DNA of 64,000 bases from Rhodothermales bacterium (GCA_017643395.1 JAEPNP010000003.1:186001-250000), one strand, 5' to 3'; shown: positions 8,683-17,272, counted from the stretch's first letter. The notes: a model not told the origin generated them from the letters alone. Made by a program: numbers and translations.

Positions 8683-9498
8683 CTAGGAACCCAGTTCCTT
8701 GCTGCGTGCGGTGGCCGTCGCCACGGCATTGATCAGCATGGTGCGCAGGCCGTGGCTCTCCAGGTCGGCGACAGCGGCGATGGCCGTGCCGCCTGGCGTG
8801 GTCACCTCATCCCGCAGGATGGCGGGGTGCTTGCCCGAGTCAAGCACCAGCTTGGCTGCGCCGAACACGGTCTGGGCCGCAAGGCGGAAGGCCTGTGGGC
8901 GCGGGATGCCCTGCTTCACGCCGCCGTCTGTCAGCGCCTCAATAAACATATAGACGTAGGCCGGGCCGCTGCCAGACAGGCCCGTCACGGCGTCCATCAA
9001 ATACTCCGGCACGGTTTCCACGCGGCCGACGCTTTCGAAGAGTGCGGTGGCGGCGGCAAAGTGCTCATCGCCCGCATGGGAGCCTGCGGCCAGCGCGGTG
9101 GCGCCCTCATCCACGATCATCGGCGTGTTGGGCATGGTGCGGATGACCGGGAAGTCGCGGCCGAGCGCCTGTTCGATGGCGTCCGTGGACAGCCCGGCCA
9201 GTACGGACACAAGCAGGGTGCCGGGGGAGAGGTCGTCCTTGATTTCGGCAAGCACGGTAGCCGCGCCCTGGGGCTTGACGGCCAGCACTACGATGGACGC
9301 GCCGCGCACGGCCTCACGGTTGTCCGTGGTGGTGACGATGCCGGGGAACTGCGCCTCGAGGGCTTCCAGCGCGGCCGGGTTGCGACGCGCCGCGCGGATG
9401 CGGCTGGGGGGCAGATCGTGTCCTTTGAGCATGCCGCCAATCAGCGCCCGGCCGATGTTGCCGGCGCCGATGATGGCTATGGTGTGGTCGTGCAGCAT
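8683..9498 (-). CDS. proC: ProC, pyrroline-5-carboxylate reductase
   Basis: 271 residues, typical length. Reduces pyrroline-5-carboxylate to proline with NAD(P)H. N-terminal Rossmann motif IGAGNIGRALIGGM, VLAVKPQ, MPNTP, and the C-terminal dimerisation domain with LSGSGPAYVYMFIEALTDGGVK and the DEVTTPGGTAIA signature. It converges on the permease gene with two bases between stops. No proA or proB is in the window. Confidence 0.97.
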   Translation of the reverse strand: MLHDHTIAIIGAGNIGRALIGGMLKGHDLPPSRIRAARRNPAALEALEAQFPGIVTTTDNREAVRGASIVVLAVKPQGAATVLAEIKDDLSPGTLLVSVLAGLSTDAIEQALGRDFPVIRTMPNTPMIVDEGATALAAGSHAGDEHFAAATALFESVGRVETVPEYLMDAVTGLSGSGPAYVYMFIEALTDGGVKQGIPRPQAFRLAAQTVFGAAKLVLDSGKHPAILRDEVTTPGGTAIAAVADLESHGLRTMLINAVATATARSKELGS

Positions 9499-10436
9499 GG
9501 CAGCGGGGAGTTTGGAGGCGCGAAACTCCCCAGGCGGCGCGAGGATGCGTCAATTTGGAGGGAAGGGCGGGAAGGCCCCAGCCGGCGGCAGACCCTGCTA
9601 GCCCTTAAAGCTTCCCCTGCCGCCAGCCGCCGACAGAATTGGTCCAAGTACGACCCCACCAACGGCGCTGACCTCAGCCTCGGCTCCATATTACTGCTCA
9701 ATCTCGACGAGTCGCTTGGTGGTTGCGAGGGGCACCTCTTGGTTCGTCTCAGCCGACATTCAGCGCCGACTAGCTCCTGATCCCTGCCGTCGGCGAAACG
9801 TGACTCCATTCACGCCACGTTTACCGAAGAGCCGGACCACGCGCGCGATACCTGGTCTACCCCCGAAAGGTGAACTCGTTGGGTTGATGGGAGAAGCTCC
9901 CTGGAGAGAGACGAGCCAGCCGGCTGTCCGTAGCGGGCGCGACCGGGAAGCTCCGTTTCTACTCGGCTGTGTTGCAGAGGCTGCTTGGGGACGACAGGCC
10001 CCGAGGTCATATCAATCGGCAAACTGGCGCTGTTCCGGGCCTTCCGGTCGCTTCTTTCGACAACCTCTCCTCGATTCCTGGATCCCATGATCAGTCCTGA
10101 GGCCAAACCGGCCCCGAAACCCACGATAATCAACGTCGGCAAAGACGGTCGCGCGCACACCGCTCGCCAGTCGGGTGCCGCCGCCCGCTCCTTCCCGAAA
10201 GGCCAGAAAGCGTTCGCCAAAACGGCTCCCAAGAAGGTTGCCCAATAGGCTCAGATCCAGGCCTATGCCGCCACTCATCTGACTTGGCCCGGGGTTGTTC
10301 GCTTCCCCTGGGCCTTGTTGTATCCGGCAGAGATCAGTGTGTGGGGCCACTGCGGACCATAGACTGCAACCGAGACTCGATTTCCTGTCCTGGAGACCGG
10401 GTTCGTACCGTGTGGTCTCACTTGACGAGGTTTACG
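9499..10436. other. Gene-poor interval, possibly a degenerate coding relic
   Basis: About 940 bases without a gene I can support. A minus-strand frame near 10080-10230 encodes a short hydrophobic glycine-rich stretch (PTLIIVGFGAGLASGLIMG) without a convincing start or continuation. Frames on both strands are open but have shadow-like composition. GGCGGCAG near 9582 pairs with CTGCCGCC near 9620, a weak stem downstream of nothing obvious. It should contain the proC promoter. Confidence 0.35.
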
Positions 10437-11396
10437 ATGCTCAGAACCTACCCAATCGGACTTCTCCTTCTTTTTCTGACGCCCTCCCTTGGGCTTTCTC
10501 AGTCGCCAGATCAACGCACATTTGATCCGGTCACCAGCACCGGTCTAGCCACCCTCGATCCCTACGACGCGTGTGAGTCCGCGACGGACGCGTTTGCGCG
10601 GGTAGAATGCAAACTCGATTTGGTTTGGGCTCGCATGGACGCGTCAAGGGAGCCGGCCCCCACAGCAGAATCGGTAACCACCGTTTGCTTAAAGTGGAAC
10701 ACCATGGTCAAGTCGCCTTACACCTTGAGAGCCGCGGTAAAGGCTGAAGCGGACGCGAATGCTGGAGTGGAGGCGCTCGGGACGGGAGCGAAAATCTGGG
10801 CGGCCTTGAAGGCCTTGGCATCCGCGGAGATAGCGCTGGAGAATCGAATCATTGTGGAGCCGAGGCATTGCTGGTCTTGGAACTGGGGCGCGGAAGGAGA
10901 CGAGGCAGGCATACCTCAAGAGGTTCAAATGTTGGCCGAGACAATGTCGGGTGCGGAGTCACTGCTCGTCGCTGCGGCGACACCAGTCAATGAGAGGCTC
11001 AGCAGCGTAACGCGTTCAGCCTCAGGCCTGGGCTCTGTCATTCGAGACGGCTTTGGCGGTGGCCTCCATGGATTCGCCACTGGCGATCCCGCAACTAGGA
11101 ATCAGCTGTCTCAATTCAGTGGGTTGATGTCTGGTGACATTGACCTGCTGAATGTTCCCAGCACGTTCTTCGCTCGGCTACCTCAGCCATGCCCACTTTT
11201 CAGAGCCATATCGGTTACCGACGCGCATATTAACTCCTTCTGCGACGGTCGATACAACCTCACCAACCTGGAGAGCGCCCGCGCGGATTTTTTGGCTGAC
11301 CGGAGAAAGGCATCTGAAGCGCTAAGGGCGATACGGGGAGTCGCGGGGGGCCTGGGACAAGCTTGGCCGGCTTTTGATTTCGGTCCGCGAGACTGA
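10437..11396 (+). CDS. Secreted hypothetical protein with six cysteines
   Basis: 319 residues from the ATG at 10437, chosen because it begins a clean signal peptide (MLRTYPIGLLLLFLTPSLGLSQ) and is preceded by GACGAGG. The mature part has six cysteines (DAC, VEC, TVC, RHC, QPC, SFC contexts), compatible with three disulfides, and an alanine-rich helical middle (residues about 90-210). No known domain was recognised. Codon use is more mixed than in neighbours, suggesting a lineage-specific or acquired gene. Isolated between two gene-poor stretches. Confidence 0.75.
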   Translation: MLRTYPIGLLLLFLTPSLGLSQSPDQRTFDPVTSTGLATLDPYDACESATDAFARVECKLDLVWARMDASREPAPTAESVTTVCLKWNTMVKSPYTLRAAVKAEADANAGVEALGTGAKIWAALKALASAEIALENRIIVEPRHCWSWNWGAEGDEAGIPQEVQMLAETMSGAESLLVAAATPVNERLSSVTRSASGLGSVIRDGFGGGLHGFATGDPATRNQLSQFSGLMSGDIDLLNVPSTFFARLPQPCPLFRAISVTDAHINSFCDGRYNLTNLESARADFLADRRKASEALRAIRGVAGGLGQAWPAFDFGPRD

Positions 11397-11841
11397 TAGG
11401 GCGTGCCCCTTCGGGTCGCCAGGCTTCGCTCTGGAGGCTGGTTGATCGTGTTCAGGGACCTATCTGAGTCGCTGGATCTCCATTGCTCGTGGGCGCCATT
11501 AGGTGGACGTGAAGGCAATGAGGGGGACGACACGGCGTGTGGATGTGAAGCGGATTGTTCTGGCAGCCCGACGAAGTCTTCCTGCCATGAGCAGGCACCC
11601 AACATTCACCCTCCTGCTCGCCGTCGATTGATATCGCCCTGCGTAGTTCCAACACATTTACGCTGACCGTAGAGAACTAGAGCGCGCGCTTCGGAGCGTC
11701 AGCTACAGCCGGACACCTAGTCGGATTCTCCCCAGCACCATGCATCAATAGGCCGGTAATCGCGTTCTTGCGGCCCCGGCTCGGGTCCTGCTGAGAGGAC
11801 GCGGGCGGCTCGGACCACATCGCCCGAAAAGAACCTCCTTC
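11397..11841. other. Intergenic region upstream of metG
   Basis: About 445 bases with no supportable gene on either strand and no clear T-box or riboswitch. It must contain the promoter of metG-sbtA-sbtB. AAAAGAACC lies just before the metG start as a weak ribosome-binding candidate. Confidence 0.35.
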
Positions 11842-13929
11842 ATGGCCTCCACTCCCAAACGCACGCTGGTCACGGCCGCGCTGCCCTATGCCAACGGACC
11901 GATTCACATCGGCCACCTGGCGGGCGCGTACCTGCCCAGCGACATCTACTGCCGGTACAAGCGCATTGCCGGTGAGGACATTGTCTTCATCTGCGGCTCC
12001 GACGAGATGGGCGTGGCCATCATGGTGCGGGCGCGCAAGGAGGGCACCACGCCGCAGGAGATTGTGGACCGCTATCATCCGGTGATCGAGGATGCGTTCC
12101 AGCGGTTCGGGATGAGCTTCGATCACTACGGGCGCACCACCAGTCCGAAGCATGCCGAGACGAGTCGGGAATTCTTCCGCACGCTGGCTGGCAAGGACGT
12201 GTTCGTGACGCGCACCGAGCAGCAGCTGTTTGACCCCGAGGCGGGCATCTTCCTCGCGGATCGCTTTGTGATCGGTACGTGTCCCAACTGCGGGCACACG
12301 GACGCCTACGGGGACCAGTGCGAGAAGTGCGGCACGGCCCTCAGCCCGATGGAGCTGATTGATCCGCGCTCCACCATCACGGACGCGCGCCCCGAGCTGC
12401 GCGAAACCACACACTGGTACCTGCCGCTGGAGGACTTTCAGGAGCGGCTGGAGGCGTGGATTGCCACCAAGCCGGACTGGAAGCCCAACGTGTTGGGGCA
12501 GGTCAAGTCCTGGCTGAACGATGGGCTGCGTGCCCGCGCCATCACGCGGGACGTGCCCTGGGGCGTGCCGGTGCCGGAGGACGTCGCAGAGGCGGCCGGC
12601 GTGTCTGCCGAAGGCAAGGTGATCTATGTCTGGTTCGATGCGCCCATCGGCTACATCTCCGCCACGCGCGAGTGGGCGGAGGCGCGGGGCGATGCGGACC
12701 TCTGGAAGTCGTACTGGCAGGGTGACGATGCGCGCCTGCTGCACTTCATCGGCAAGGACAACATTGTCTTCCACTGCCTGATGTTTCCGGCGATGCTCAT
12801 GGCGCACGGCGACTACGTGCTGCCGGAGAACGTGCCCGCCAACGAATTCCTGAATCTGGAGGGGGACAAGCTGTCCACCTCCCGCAACTGGGCAGTCTGG
12901 CTGCACGAGTACCTGGAGGAATTCCCGCCGGATCTCCTGCGATACGCTCTGGCCACGACACTGCCCGAGACCAAGGACGCGGACTTCTCCTGGAACGACT
13001 TCCAGAGCCGGGTCAACTCGGAGCTGGCCGATGTGCTGGGCAACTTTGTGCACCGCTCGCTGACGTTTGCGGGGCGGTTCTTCGACGGGGTGGTGCCGCC
13101 GTTGTCGGAGCCCTCTCAGATGGACCTCGACACGCTGAAGGCGCTTGAGGAATTCCCGCGGCGCATCGGCGATGCCTATGACGCTTACCGATTCCGGGAG
13201 GGCGTCTTCGAGTCGATGGCGCTGGCGCGGCTGGGCAACAAGTACTTCAACGACACCGAGCCCTGGAAGACGCGCAAGGCGGATCCGCAGGCGTGTGCGA
13301 ACACGGTGCACGTGTCGCTGCAGCTGTGTGCGTCGTTGGCGGTGCTGCTGGATCCGGTGCTGCCGCACACGGCGGCGGCGCTGCGCGGCATGCTCAATCT
13401 GGAAGGCGTTCGCAGTGGCATGCCGGGTGCGCGCGGAGAGATCGGCTGGGCCGATGCCGGGCGCCCTCTGCTGAAGGCCGGGCAGGCGGTGAACCAGCCG
13501 GAGATCCTGTTCACCAAGATCGAAGACGAGGTGATTCAGGCGCAGATCGACAAGCTGGGCGGCGGATCATCGGACGAGGATGCCGGCGAGCCGTACGAGG
13601 AAGTCCGGGAGGTCGCAACGTTTGACGACTTCCTCAAGCTGGACCTGCGAGCGGGTGTGATCACGGCCGCCGAGGCGGTGCCAAAGTCCAAGAAGCTGCT
13701 TCGCCTGGAGGTGGATCTGGGTTTTGCGACCCGGCAGATCCTGTCCGGCGTGGCGCAGCACTGGAAGCCGGAGGAGTTGATCGGCAAGCACGTCTCCGTG
13801 GTGGCCAACCTGGCACCGCGCAAGATGATGGGCCTGGAAAGTCAGGGCATGGTCTTGATGGCAGAGGATCGAGACGGGACCTTGCACCTGTTGGAATCCA
13901 CAGGAGAAGCAGGGGGCGTCATCCGCTGA
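11842..13929 (+). CDS. metG: MetG, methionyl-tRNA synthetase
   Basis: 695 residues. Charges tRNA-Met in the cytoplasm. Class I HIGH motif at residues 22-25, a zinc knuckle with CxxC pairs at Cys147/150 and Cys160/163, and the second signature as KLSTS at 343-347 (KMSKS variant). The anticodon-binding helical domain follows, and the C-terminal 105 residues are the Trbp111-like OB-fold dimerisation/tRNA-binding domain (LDLRAGVI, NLAPRKMMGLESQGM). Only one base separates its stop from sbtA, so the synthetase and bicarbonate uptake genes look co-transcribed. Confidence 0.98.
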   Translation: MASTPKRTLVTAALPYANGPIHIGHLAGAYLPSDIYCRYKRIAGEDIVFICGSDEMGVAIMVRARKEGTTPQEIVDRYHPVIEDAFQRFGMSFDHYGRTTSPKHAETSREFFRTLAGKDVFVTRTEQQLFDPEAGIFLADRFVIGTCPNCGHTDAYGDQCEKCGTALSPMELIDPRSTITDARPELRETTHWYLPLEDFQERLEAWIATKPDWKPNVLGQVKSWLNDGLRARAITRDVPWGVPVPEDVAEAAGVSAEGKVIYVWFDAPIGYISATREWAEARGDADLWKSYWQGDDARLLHFIGKDNIVFHCLMFPAMLMAHGDYVLPENVPANEFLNLEGDKLSTSRNWAVWLHEYLEEFPPDLLRYALATTLPETKDADFSWNDFQSRVNSELADVLGNFVHRSLTFAGRFFDGVVPPLSEPSQMDLDTLKALEEFPRRIGDAYDAYRFREGVFESMALARLGNKYFNDTEPWKTRKADPQACANTVHVSLQLCASLAVLLDPVLPHTAAALRGMLNLEGVRSGMPGARGEIGWADAGRPLLKAGQAVNQPEILFTKIEDEVIQAQIDKLGGGSSDEDAGEPYEEVREVATFDDFLKLDLRAGVITAAEAVPKSKKLLRLEVDLGFATRQILSGVAQHWKPEELIGKHVSVVANLAPRKMMGLESQGMVLMAEDRDGTLHLLESTGEAGGVIR

Positions 13930-13930
13930 T

Positions 13931-14896
13931 ATGGAACAGCTCGCGAGTCTCGCGTCGAACCTGCTGTCTCCGGTCATCCTGGCGTTTGCGCTGGGCATCA
14001 TCGCTGCGCTGGTTCGGTCGGATCTGCGGCTGCCGGGTGCGATCTACCAGGCGCTCTCCATCTACCTGCTCCTTGCGATCGGACTGAAGGGCGGCGTGGA
14101 GCTAGCCAAGACGCCCTTTCTGGAGTTTCTGGCGCCGGCGCTTCTGACCCTGGGGCTGGGCATTGTCACGCCCATCATTGCCTACAACGTGCTCCGGCGC
14201 CTGGGCAAGATGGACCGGCCGAACTCGGCGGCGATCGCGGCGCACTACGGCTCGGTGTCGGCGGTGACATTCATCGTGTCCGTGTCGTTTGTGGCGTCCC
14301 AGGGCGTGGACGCGGCCGGGTACATGCCGGCGCTGGTGGCCATCCTGGAGGTGCCCGCCATCATGGTGGCGCTGATGATTGCCTACACCCGCGACAAGCG
14401 CGCGGGATCGTGGCAGGACGCCATGCATGAGGCGGCCACCGGGCCGTCGATCATTCTGCTTGTCGGCGGGCTGTTGATTGGACTCGCCGTGGGACCGTCC
14501 GGGTTTGAGCCGGTGGAGCCGTTCTTTGTCAACGGTTTCCAGGGCGCGCTGGTGCTCTTCCTGATGGAGATGGGCATCGTAGCCGGGCAGCGCCTGAAGG
14601 ACCTGAAGCAGGCCGGCGCGTTTCTGGTGGCCTTCGGCATTTTCCTGCCGATTGTGCACGGATTCCTGGCGGTCTGGACGGCCGGGCTGATCGGCATGTC
14701 CGTGTCTTCGGCGGCCGTGCTGGCGGCGATGGTGTCGAGTGCTTCCTACATCGCGGCGCCTGCTGCGGTGCGCATCGCCCTCCCGGAAGCCAATCCCACG
14801 CTTTACCTCACCGCATCCCTGGGCATCACGTTTCCGTTCAATGTGACCCTGGGCATTCCACTGTATTACTTGATGGCCGAATGGCTGATAGCCTGA
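13931..14896 (+). CDS. sbtA: SbtA-type sodium-dependent bicarbonate permease
   Basis: 321 residues, about ten membrane segments in two inverted halves, as in the SbtA (DUF897) family of Na+/bicarbonate symporters. Family-like stretches include YLLLAIGLKGGVELA, AAHYGSVSAVTF in the first half and ASYIAAPAAVRIALPEANP near the end. It starts one base after metG and is followed four bases later by sbtB, the usual SbtA partner. The product should raise cytoplasmic bicarbonate, here probably for carboxylases of a heterotroph since no carboxysome or RuBisCO gene is seen. Other sodium-coupled substrates cannot be excluded. Confidence 0.9.
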   Translation: MEQLASLASNLLSPVILAFALGIIAALVRSDLRLPGAIYQALSIYLLLAIGLKGGVELAKTPFLEFLAPALLTLGLGIVTPIIAYNVLRRLGKMDRPNSAAIAAHYGSVSAVTFIVSVSFVASQGVDAAGYMPALVAILEVPAIMVALMIAYTRDKRAGSWQDAMHEAATGPSIILLVGGLLIGLAVGPSGFEPVEPFFVNGFQGALVLFLMEMGIVAGQRLKDLKQAGAFLVAFGIFLPIVHGFLAVWTAGLIGMSVSSAAVLAAMVSSASYIAAPAAVRIALPEANPTLYLTASLGITFPFNVTLGIPLYYLMAEWLIA

Positions 14897-14900
14897 ACCC

Positions 14901-15212
14901 ATGAAGACCACCACGCCACTCAAGCTCGTCACCATTGTGACTGAGCGCATTCTCGAGGATCGCCTGCTGCGCAAGCTGGAAGAGTTCGGGGTGTCCGGGT
15001 ACACGTTGACCCAGGCCACCGGGCGCGGGTCACGCGGGGTGCGCGCCAGCGAGTGGGAGGGGCCGGACACCAAGATTGAAACGCTGGTGTCGGCCGAGGT
15101 GGCGGAGAAGATTGTGGACCACGTGTCGCAGAAGTTTTTTGAGCACTATGCGGTGATTGTGTACGTGCTGGACGCGCATGTGGTGCGTGGGGAGAAGTAC
15201 GTGAAAGGGTAG
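14901..15212 (+). CDS. sbtB: SbtB-like PII-family regulator of SbtA
   Basis: 103 residues with a ferredoxin-like PII fold. The N-terminal strand is LKLVTIVTERILEDRLLRKLEEFGVSGYTL, the flexible T-loop region is ATGRGSRGVRASEWEGPDTKIETL, and FFEHYAVIVYVLDAHV ends the core. SbtB trimers bind adenyl nucleotides and plug SbtA. The cysteine-containing CGPxGC C-terminal loop of cyanobacterial SbtB is absent; the chain ends GEKYVKG with no cysteine. Directly downstream of sbtA. Confidence 0.9.
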   Translation: MKTTTPLKLVTIVTERILEDRLLRKLEEFGVSGYTLTQATGRGSRGVRASEWEGPDTKIETLVSAEVAEKIVDHVSQKFFEHYAVIVYVLDAHVVRGEKYVKG

Positions 15213-15250
15213 GTGCGTGCCTGCGGCGCTGGCGCGCGCCCGCCGCCGCT

Positions 15251-15302
15251 GGATTGGGTGTAAATGGGTGTAATTGGGTATAAATGGGTGTAAATGGGTG
15301 TA
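15251..15302 (+). repeat. 10-bp tandem direct repeats overlapping the fic start
   Basis: Five consecutive 10-base units with consensus TAAATGGGTG (15251, 15261, 15271, 15281, 15291), the first and third being variants, and a diverged sixth starting at 15301. The period matches one DNA helical turn. The ATG used for fic lies in the last good unit at 15294; TATATTCG follows at 15301. Confidence 0.9.
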
Positions 15303-16349
15303 TATTCGGGTGTGCAAGCGCCAGCAGCCATACCCGTCTCCGCCGATATCCTGCGCCTGATTGGCCGGATCGACGAGTTCAAGGGTGCCTGGAAGGCTCT
15401 GGGAGACATGGCCCTGGAGCGCCTGGATGCCCTCAAGCGCGTGGCGACCATTGAAAGCATAGGCTCCTCCACCCGCATTGAGGGTGCCCGCCTGAGCGAC
15501 TCGGAAGTGGAGCGGCTTCTGGCCAACCTGGAAGTCGGCAGTTTCGAGACCCGGGATGAGCAGGAGGTTGCCGGCTACGCAGAGGTAATGGACACCATCT
15601 TCGGGTCCTGGCAGGACCTCCCGGTGTCAGAGAATTACATCCTGCAGCTTCACGGCATCCTGCTCAGACACAGCGAAAAGGACGCGTGGCACCATGGTCG
15701 GTACAAGTCGTCGCCGAACCATGTCGTGACGCGGGATGCGTCCGGGCAGGAGGTGGGGGTGGTGTTCGAGACCGCATCGCCCGTGGAGACGCCCGTGCGC
15801 ATGGCAGAGCTCGTCGACTGGTACAATGGCACTCGGACCGAGAACCATGCGCTCCTGCGCATCGCCACGTTTGTCGTGGTTTTCCTGGCGATCCACCCTT
15901 TCCAGGACGGAAATGGCCGCCTCTCCCGGGCACTTACGACCTTGCTGCTGCTGAAAGCCGGCTACGCCTACGTGCCGTTCAGCTCTCTGGAAAGCGTCAT
16001 CGAGGGCAGCAAACAGCAGTACTACGTGGCGCTTCGTCGGACTCAGTCCACCCTGCGGTCAGAGGAGCCCGACTTCATGCCGTGGTTGCGCTACTTCCTC
16101 CAGTCACTGGATGAGCAGGCGGTGCGACTGGCGCGCAAGCTCGAGGCGCAATCGGGGCCGCCGCTACCCGAGCTGTCCGCCGCCATTATTGCGATGGCGC
16201 GGCGTACTGGCCGGGTCACCATGAGCGATGCCGTGCGGGCGACAGGGGCCAGCCGCAACACCCTCAAGGGTCACTTCCGGAGTCTGGTTGAGCAGGGCCT
16301 GCTGAGGCTGCATGGGGCCGGCCGAGGGGCGTGGTACGAGCGCGGCTGA
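15294..16349 (+). CDS. Fic family protein with intramolecular inhibitory motif
   Basis: 351 residues. Fic enzymes transfer AMP (or other phosphate-containing groups) to hydroxyl side chains. The active-site motif HPFQDGNGR begins at His201 and matches HPFx(D/E)GNGR fully. An N-terminal SSTRIEG at about 58-64 matches the (S/T)xxxE(G/N) inhibitory helix, making it a class II, self-inhibited Fic. The C-terminal 70 residues carry a winged-helix-like segment (RTGRVTMSDAVRATGASRNTLKGHFRSL shortened here to its helix positions 300-330), so it may bind DNA. Start uncertain: ATG 15294 lies inside 10-bp repeats, and GTG 15312 is an alternative. Confidence 0.92.
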   Translation: MGVYSGVQAPAAIPVSADILRLIGRIDEFKGAWKALGDMALERLDALKRVATIESIGSSTRIEGARLSDSEVERLLANLEVGSFETRDEQEVAGYAEVMDTIFGSWQDLPVSENYILQLHGILLRHSEKDAWHHGRYKSSPNHVVTRDASGQEVGVVFETASPVETPVRMAELVDWYNGTRTENHALLRIATFVVVFLAIHPFQDGNGRLSRALTTLLLLKAGYAYVPFSSLESVIEGSKQQYYVALRRTQSTLRSEEPDFMPWLRYFLQSLDEQAVRLARKLEAQSGPPLPELSAAIIAMARRTGRVTMSDAVRATGASRNTLKGHFRSLVEQGLLRLHGAGRGAWYERG

Positions 16350-16415
16350 GGTCTGCGTTACAAATCTCCGCACGATGGGCTCTATCTCCCAAACCCCGGG
16401 CCCATGAAACCATTT

Positions 16416-16460
16416 GACTGGCAAAACGAAAAACGACTGGCAAAAACTACATCGCCAGTC
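16416..16460. promoter_or_regulatory. Probable VapB operator: three 7-bp arms at 19-bp spacing
   Basis: GACTGGC at 16416-16422 and 16435-16441, and its inverse GCCAGTC at 16454-16460. The starts are exactly 19 bases apart, nearly two helical turns. The array ends three bases before the ATG at 16464. MazE/VapB-type antitoxins autoregulate by binding such sites. Confidence 0.65.
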
Positions 16461-16463
16461 AAT

Positions 16464-16721
16464 ATGCTCGCCAAAATCGGCCGGAGAGGCCAACTGACGA
16501 TTCCGAAGGCCATCCGGGAGCGGTTTGGCCTGGAGGAGGGGCACTCGCTTGCGTTCTATGTGGATGGGGATGGCATCCGGGTGCGGCCGGTCACGAAGGA
16601 CATTTTTGATTGGGTGGGGGCGTTTGAGCTTCCCGAGGAATGGAAAGGGCTGTCCTGGGAGGAAATCATGGCAAAGACCCGGCAGGAGATGGCAGACCAC
16701 ATCGCCAGACAAGGCCGATGA
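16464..16721 (+). CDS. vapB: VapB-type antitoxin, AbrB/MazE fold
   Basis: 85 residues from ATG 16464. An upstream in-frame ATG at 16404 would read through the operator-like array and adds no domain, so the shorter form is preferred. The swapped-hairpin DNA-binding motif is MLAKIGRRGQLTIPKAIRERFGL, seen at residues 1-23 (key residues G6, R7, R8, G9, I13, P14). The C-terminal part (WVGAFELPEEWKG onward) should wrap the toxin. Its TGA overlaps the toxin ATG (ATGA), the standard toxin-antitoxin arrangement. Confidence 0.88.
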   Translation: MLAKIGRRGQLTIPKAIRERFGLEEGHSLAFYVDGDGIRVRPVTKDIFDWVGAFELPEEWKGLSWEEIMAKTRQEMADHIARQGR

Positions 16722-17128
16722 GAATCCTGGTCGACACGAATGTCTGGATTCGGTTGGTCGCGCGAGACGATCCCGGGCAGGCAGAGGCGGCGGCGAAGCT
16801 GATCGGAGAATCGCTTCAGCGTGGGTATCAGCTTGTTCTGTCCACGGTCATTGCGGCAGAGTTGGCATGGGTGCTGGGCAACAAGTTCAAGCTCTCCTGG
16901 ACGGCAGTCGCCGACTTCTTCCAGGGGCTTTCGGCCACGTCCGGAGTGGAGTTGGAAAATGAGGGCACCGTGCTCGCGGCGTGCCACCTTGCCTCAAGGG
17001 AAAACGTGGACTTCGCCGACGCCTACAACGCTCTATGGGCTCAGGAGCAGGGCATCACGACCGCCTTCACCTTCGATACCAAACACTTCCGTCGACTGGG
17101 TTTCGAGGCGGTGCAGGCTCCCGGCTGA
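16718..17128 (+). CDS. vapC: VapC-type PIN-domain toxin
   Basis: 136 residues from the ATG at 16718 overlapping the antitoxin stop. VapC toxins are Mg2+-dependent RNases that cut tRNA or rRNA. The PIN acidic residues are visible: Asp6 in ILVDTNVWIRL, Glu in ELAWVL, and Asp in ENVDFADAYNALWA with a further Asp in FDTKHF near the end. Length is typical. Active unless bound by the antitoxin. Confidence 0.92.
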   Translation: MRILVDTNVWIRLVARDDPGQAEAAAKLIGESLQRGYQLVLSTVIAAELAWVLGNKFKLSWTAVADFFQGLSATSGVELENEGTVLAACHLASRENVDFADAYNALWAQEQGITTAFTFDTKHFRRLGFEAVQAPG

Positions 17129-17244
17129 GCGAAGGTTCAGATCGCCCAAACTGACCGGGACGAGCGGGTGGGTGGAGTATCACCGGGATTTTTTGAGTCA
17201 GCGTGCGACAAGCGGCTCGGGGTGCGGATGAGCGGCTGAACGTC

Positions 17245-17261
17245 ACGGAAAGCGCTTCCGT
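17245..17261. promoter_or_regulatory. Inverted repeat abutting the carbonic anhydrase SD
   Basis: ACGGAA-N5-TTCCGT, immediately followed by AAAGGAG at 17262-17268. This is one of the strongest Shine-Dalgarno matches in the window, and its spacing to the ATG at 17273 supports that start over the ATG at 17297. The dyad could be an operator or a small hairpin setting translation. Confidence 0.45.
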
Positions 17262-17272
17262 AAAGGAGCCTC

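Noticed and set aside
9810-10232. Minus-strand 140-residue frame with a hydrophobic glycine-rich stretch
   Set aside because: Only about 20 residues look protein-like, the rest is random composition; kept only as a note on a possible relic.
11677-13368. 563-residue open frame antisense to metG
   Set aside because: Arg/His/Gln-rich shadow composition produced by GC-rich codons of metG; no domain, while metG has all synthetase motifs.
15251-15302. CRISPR array or replication iterons
   Set aside because: Units are only 10 bp without spacers, and no rep or cas gene is near.
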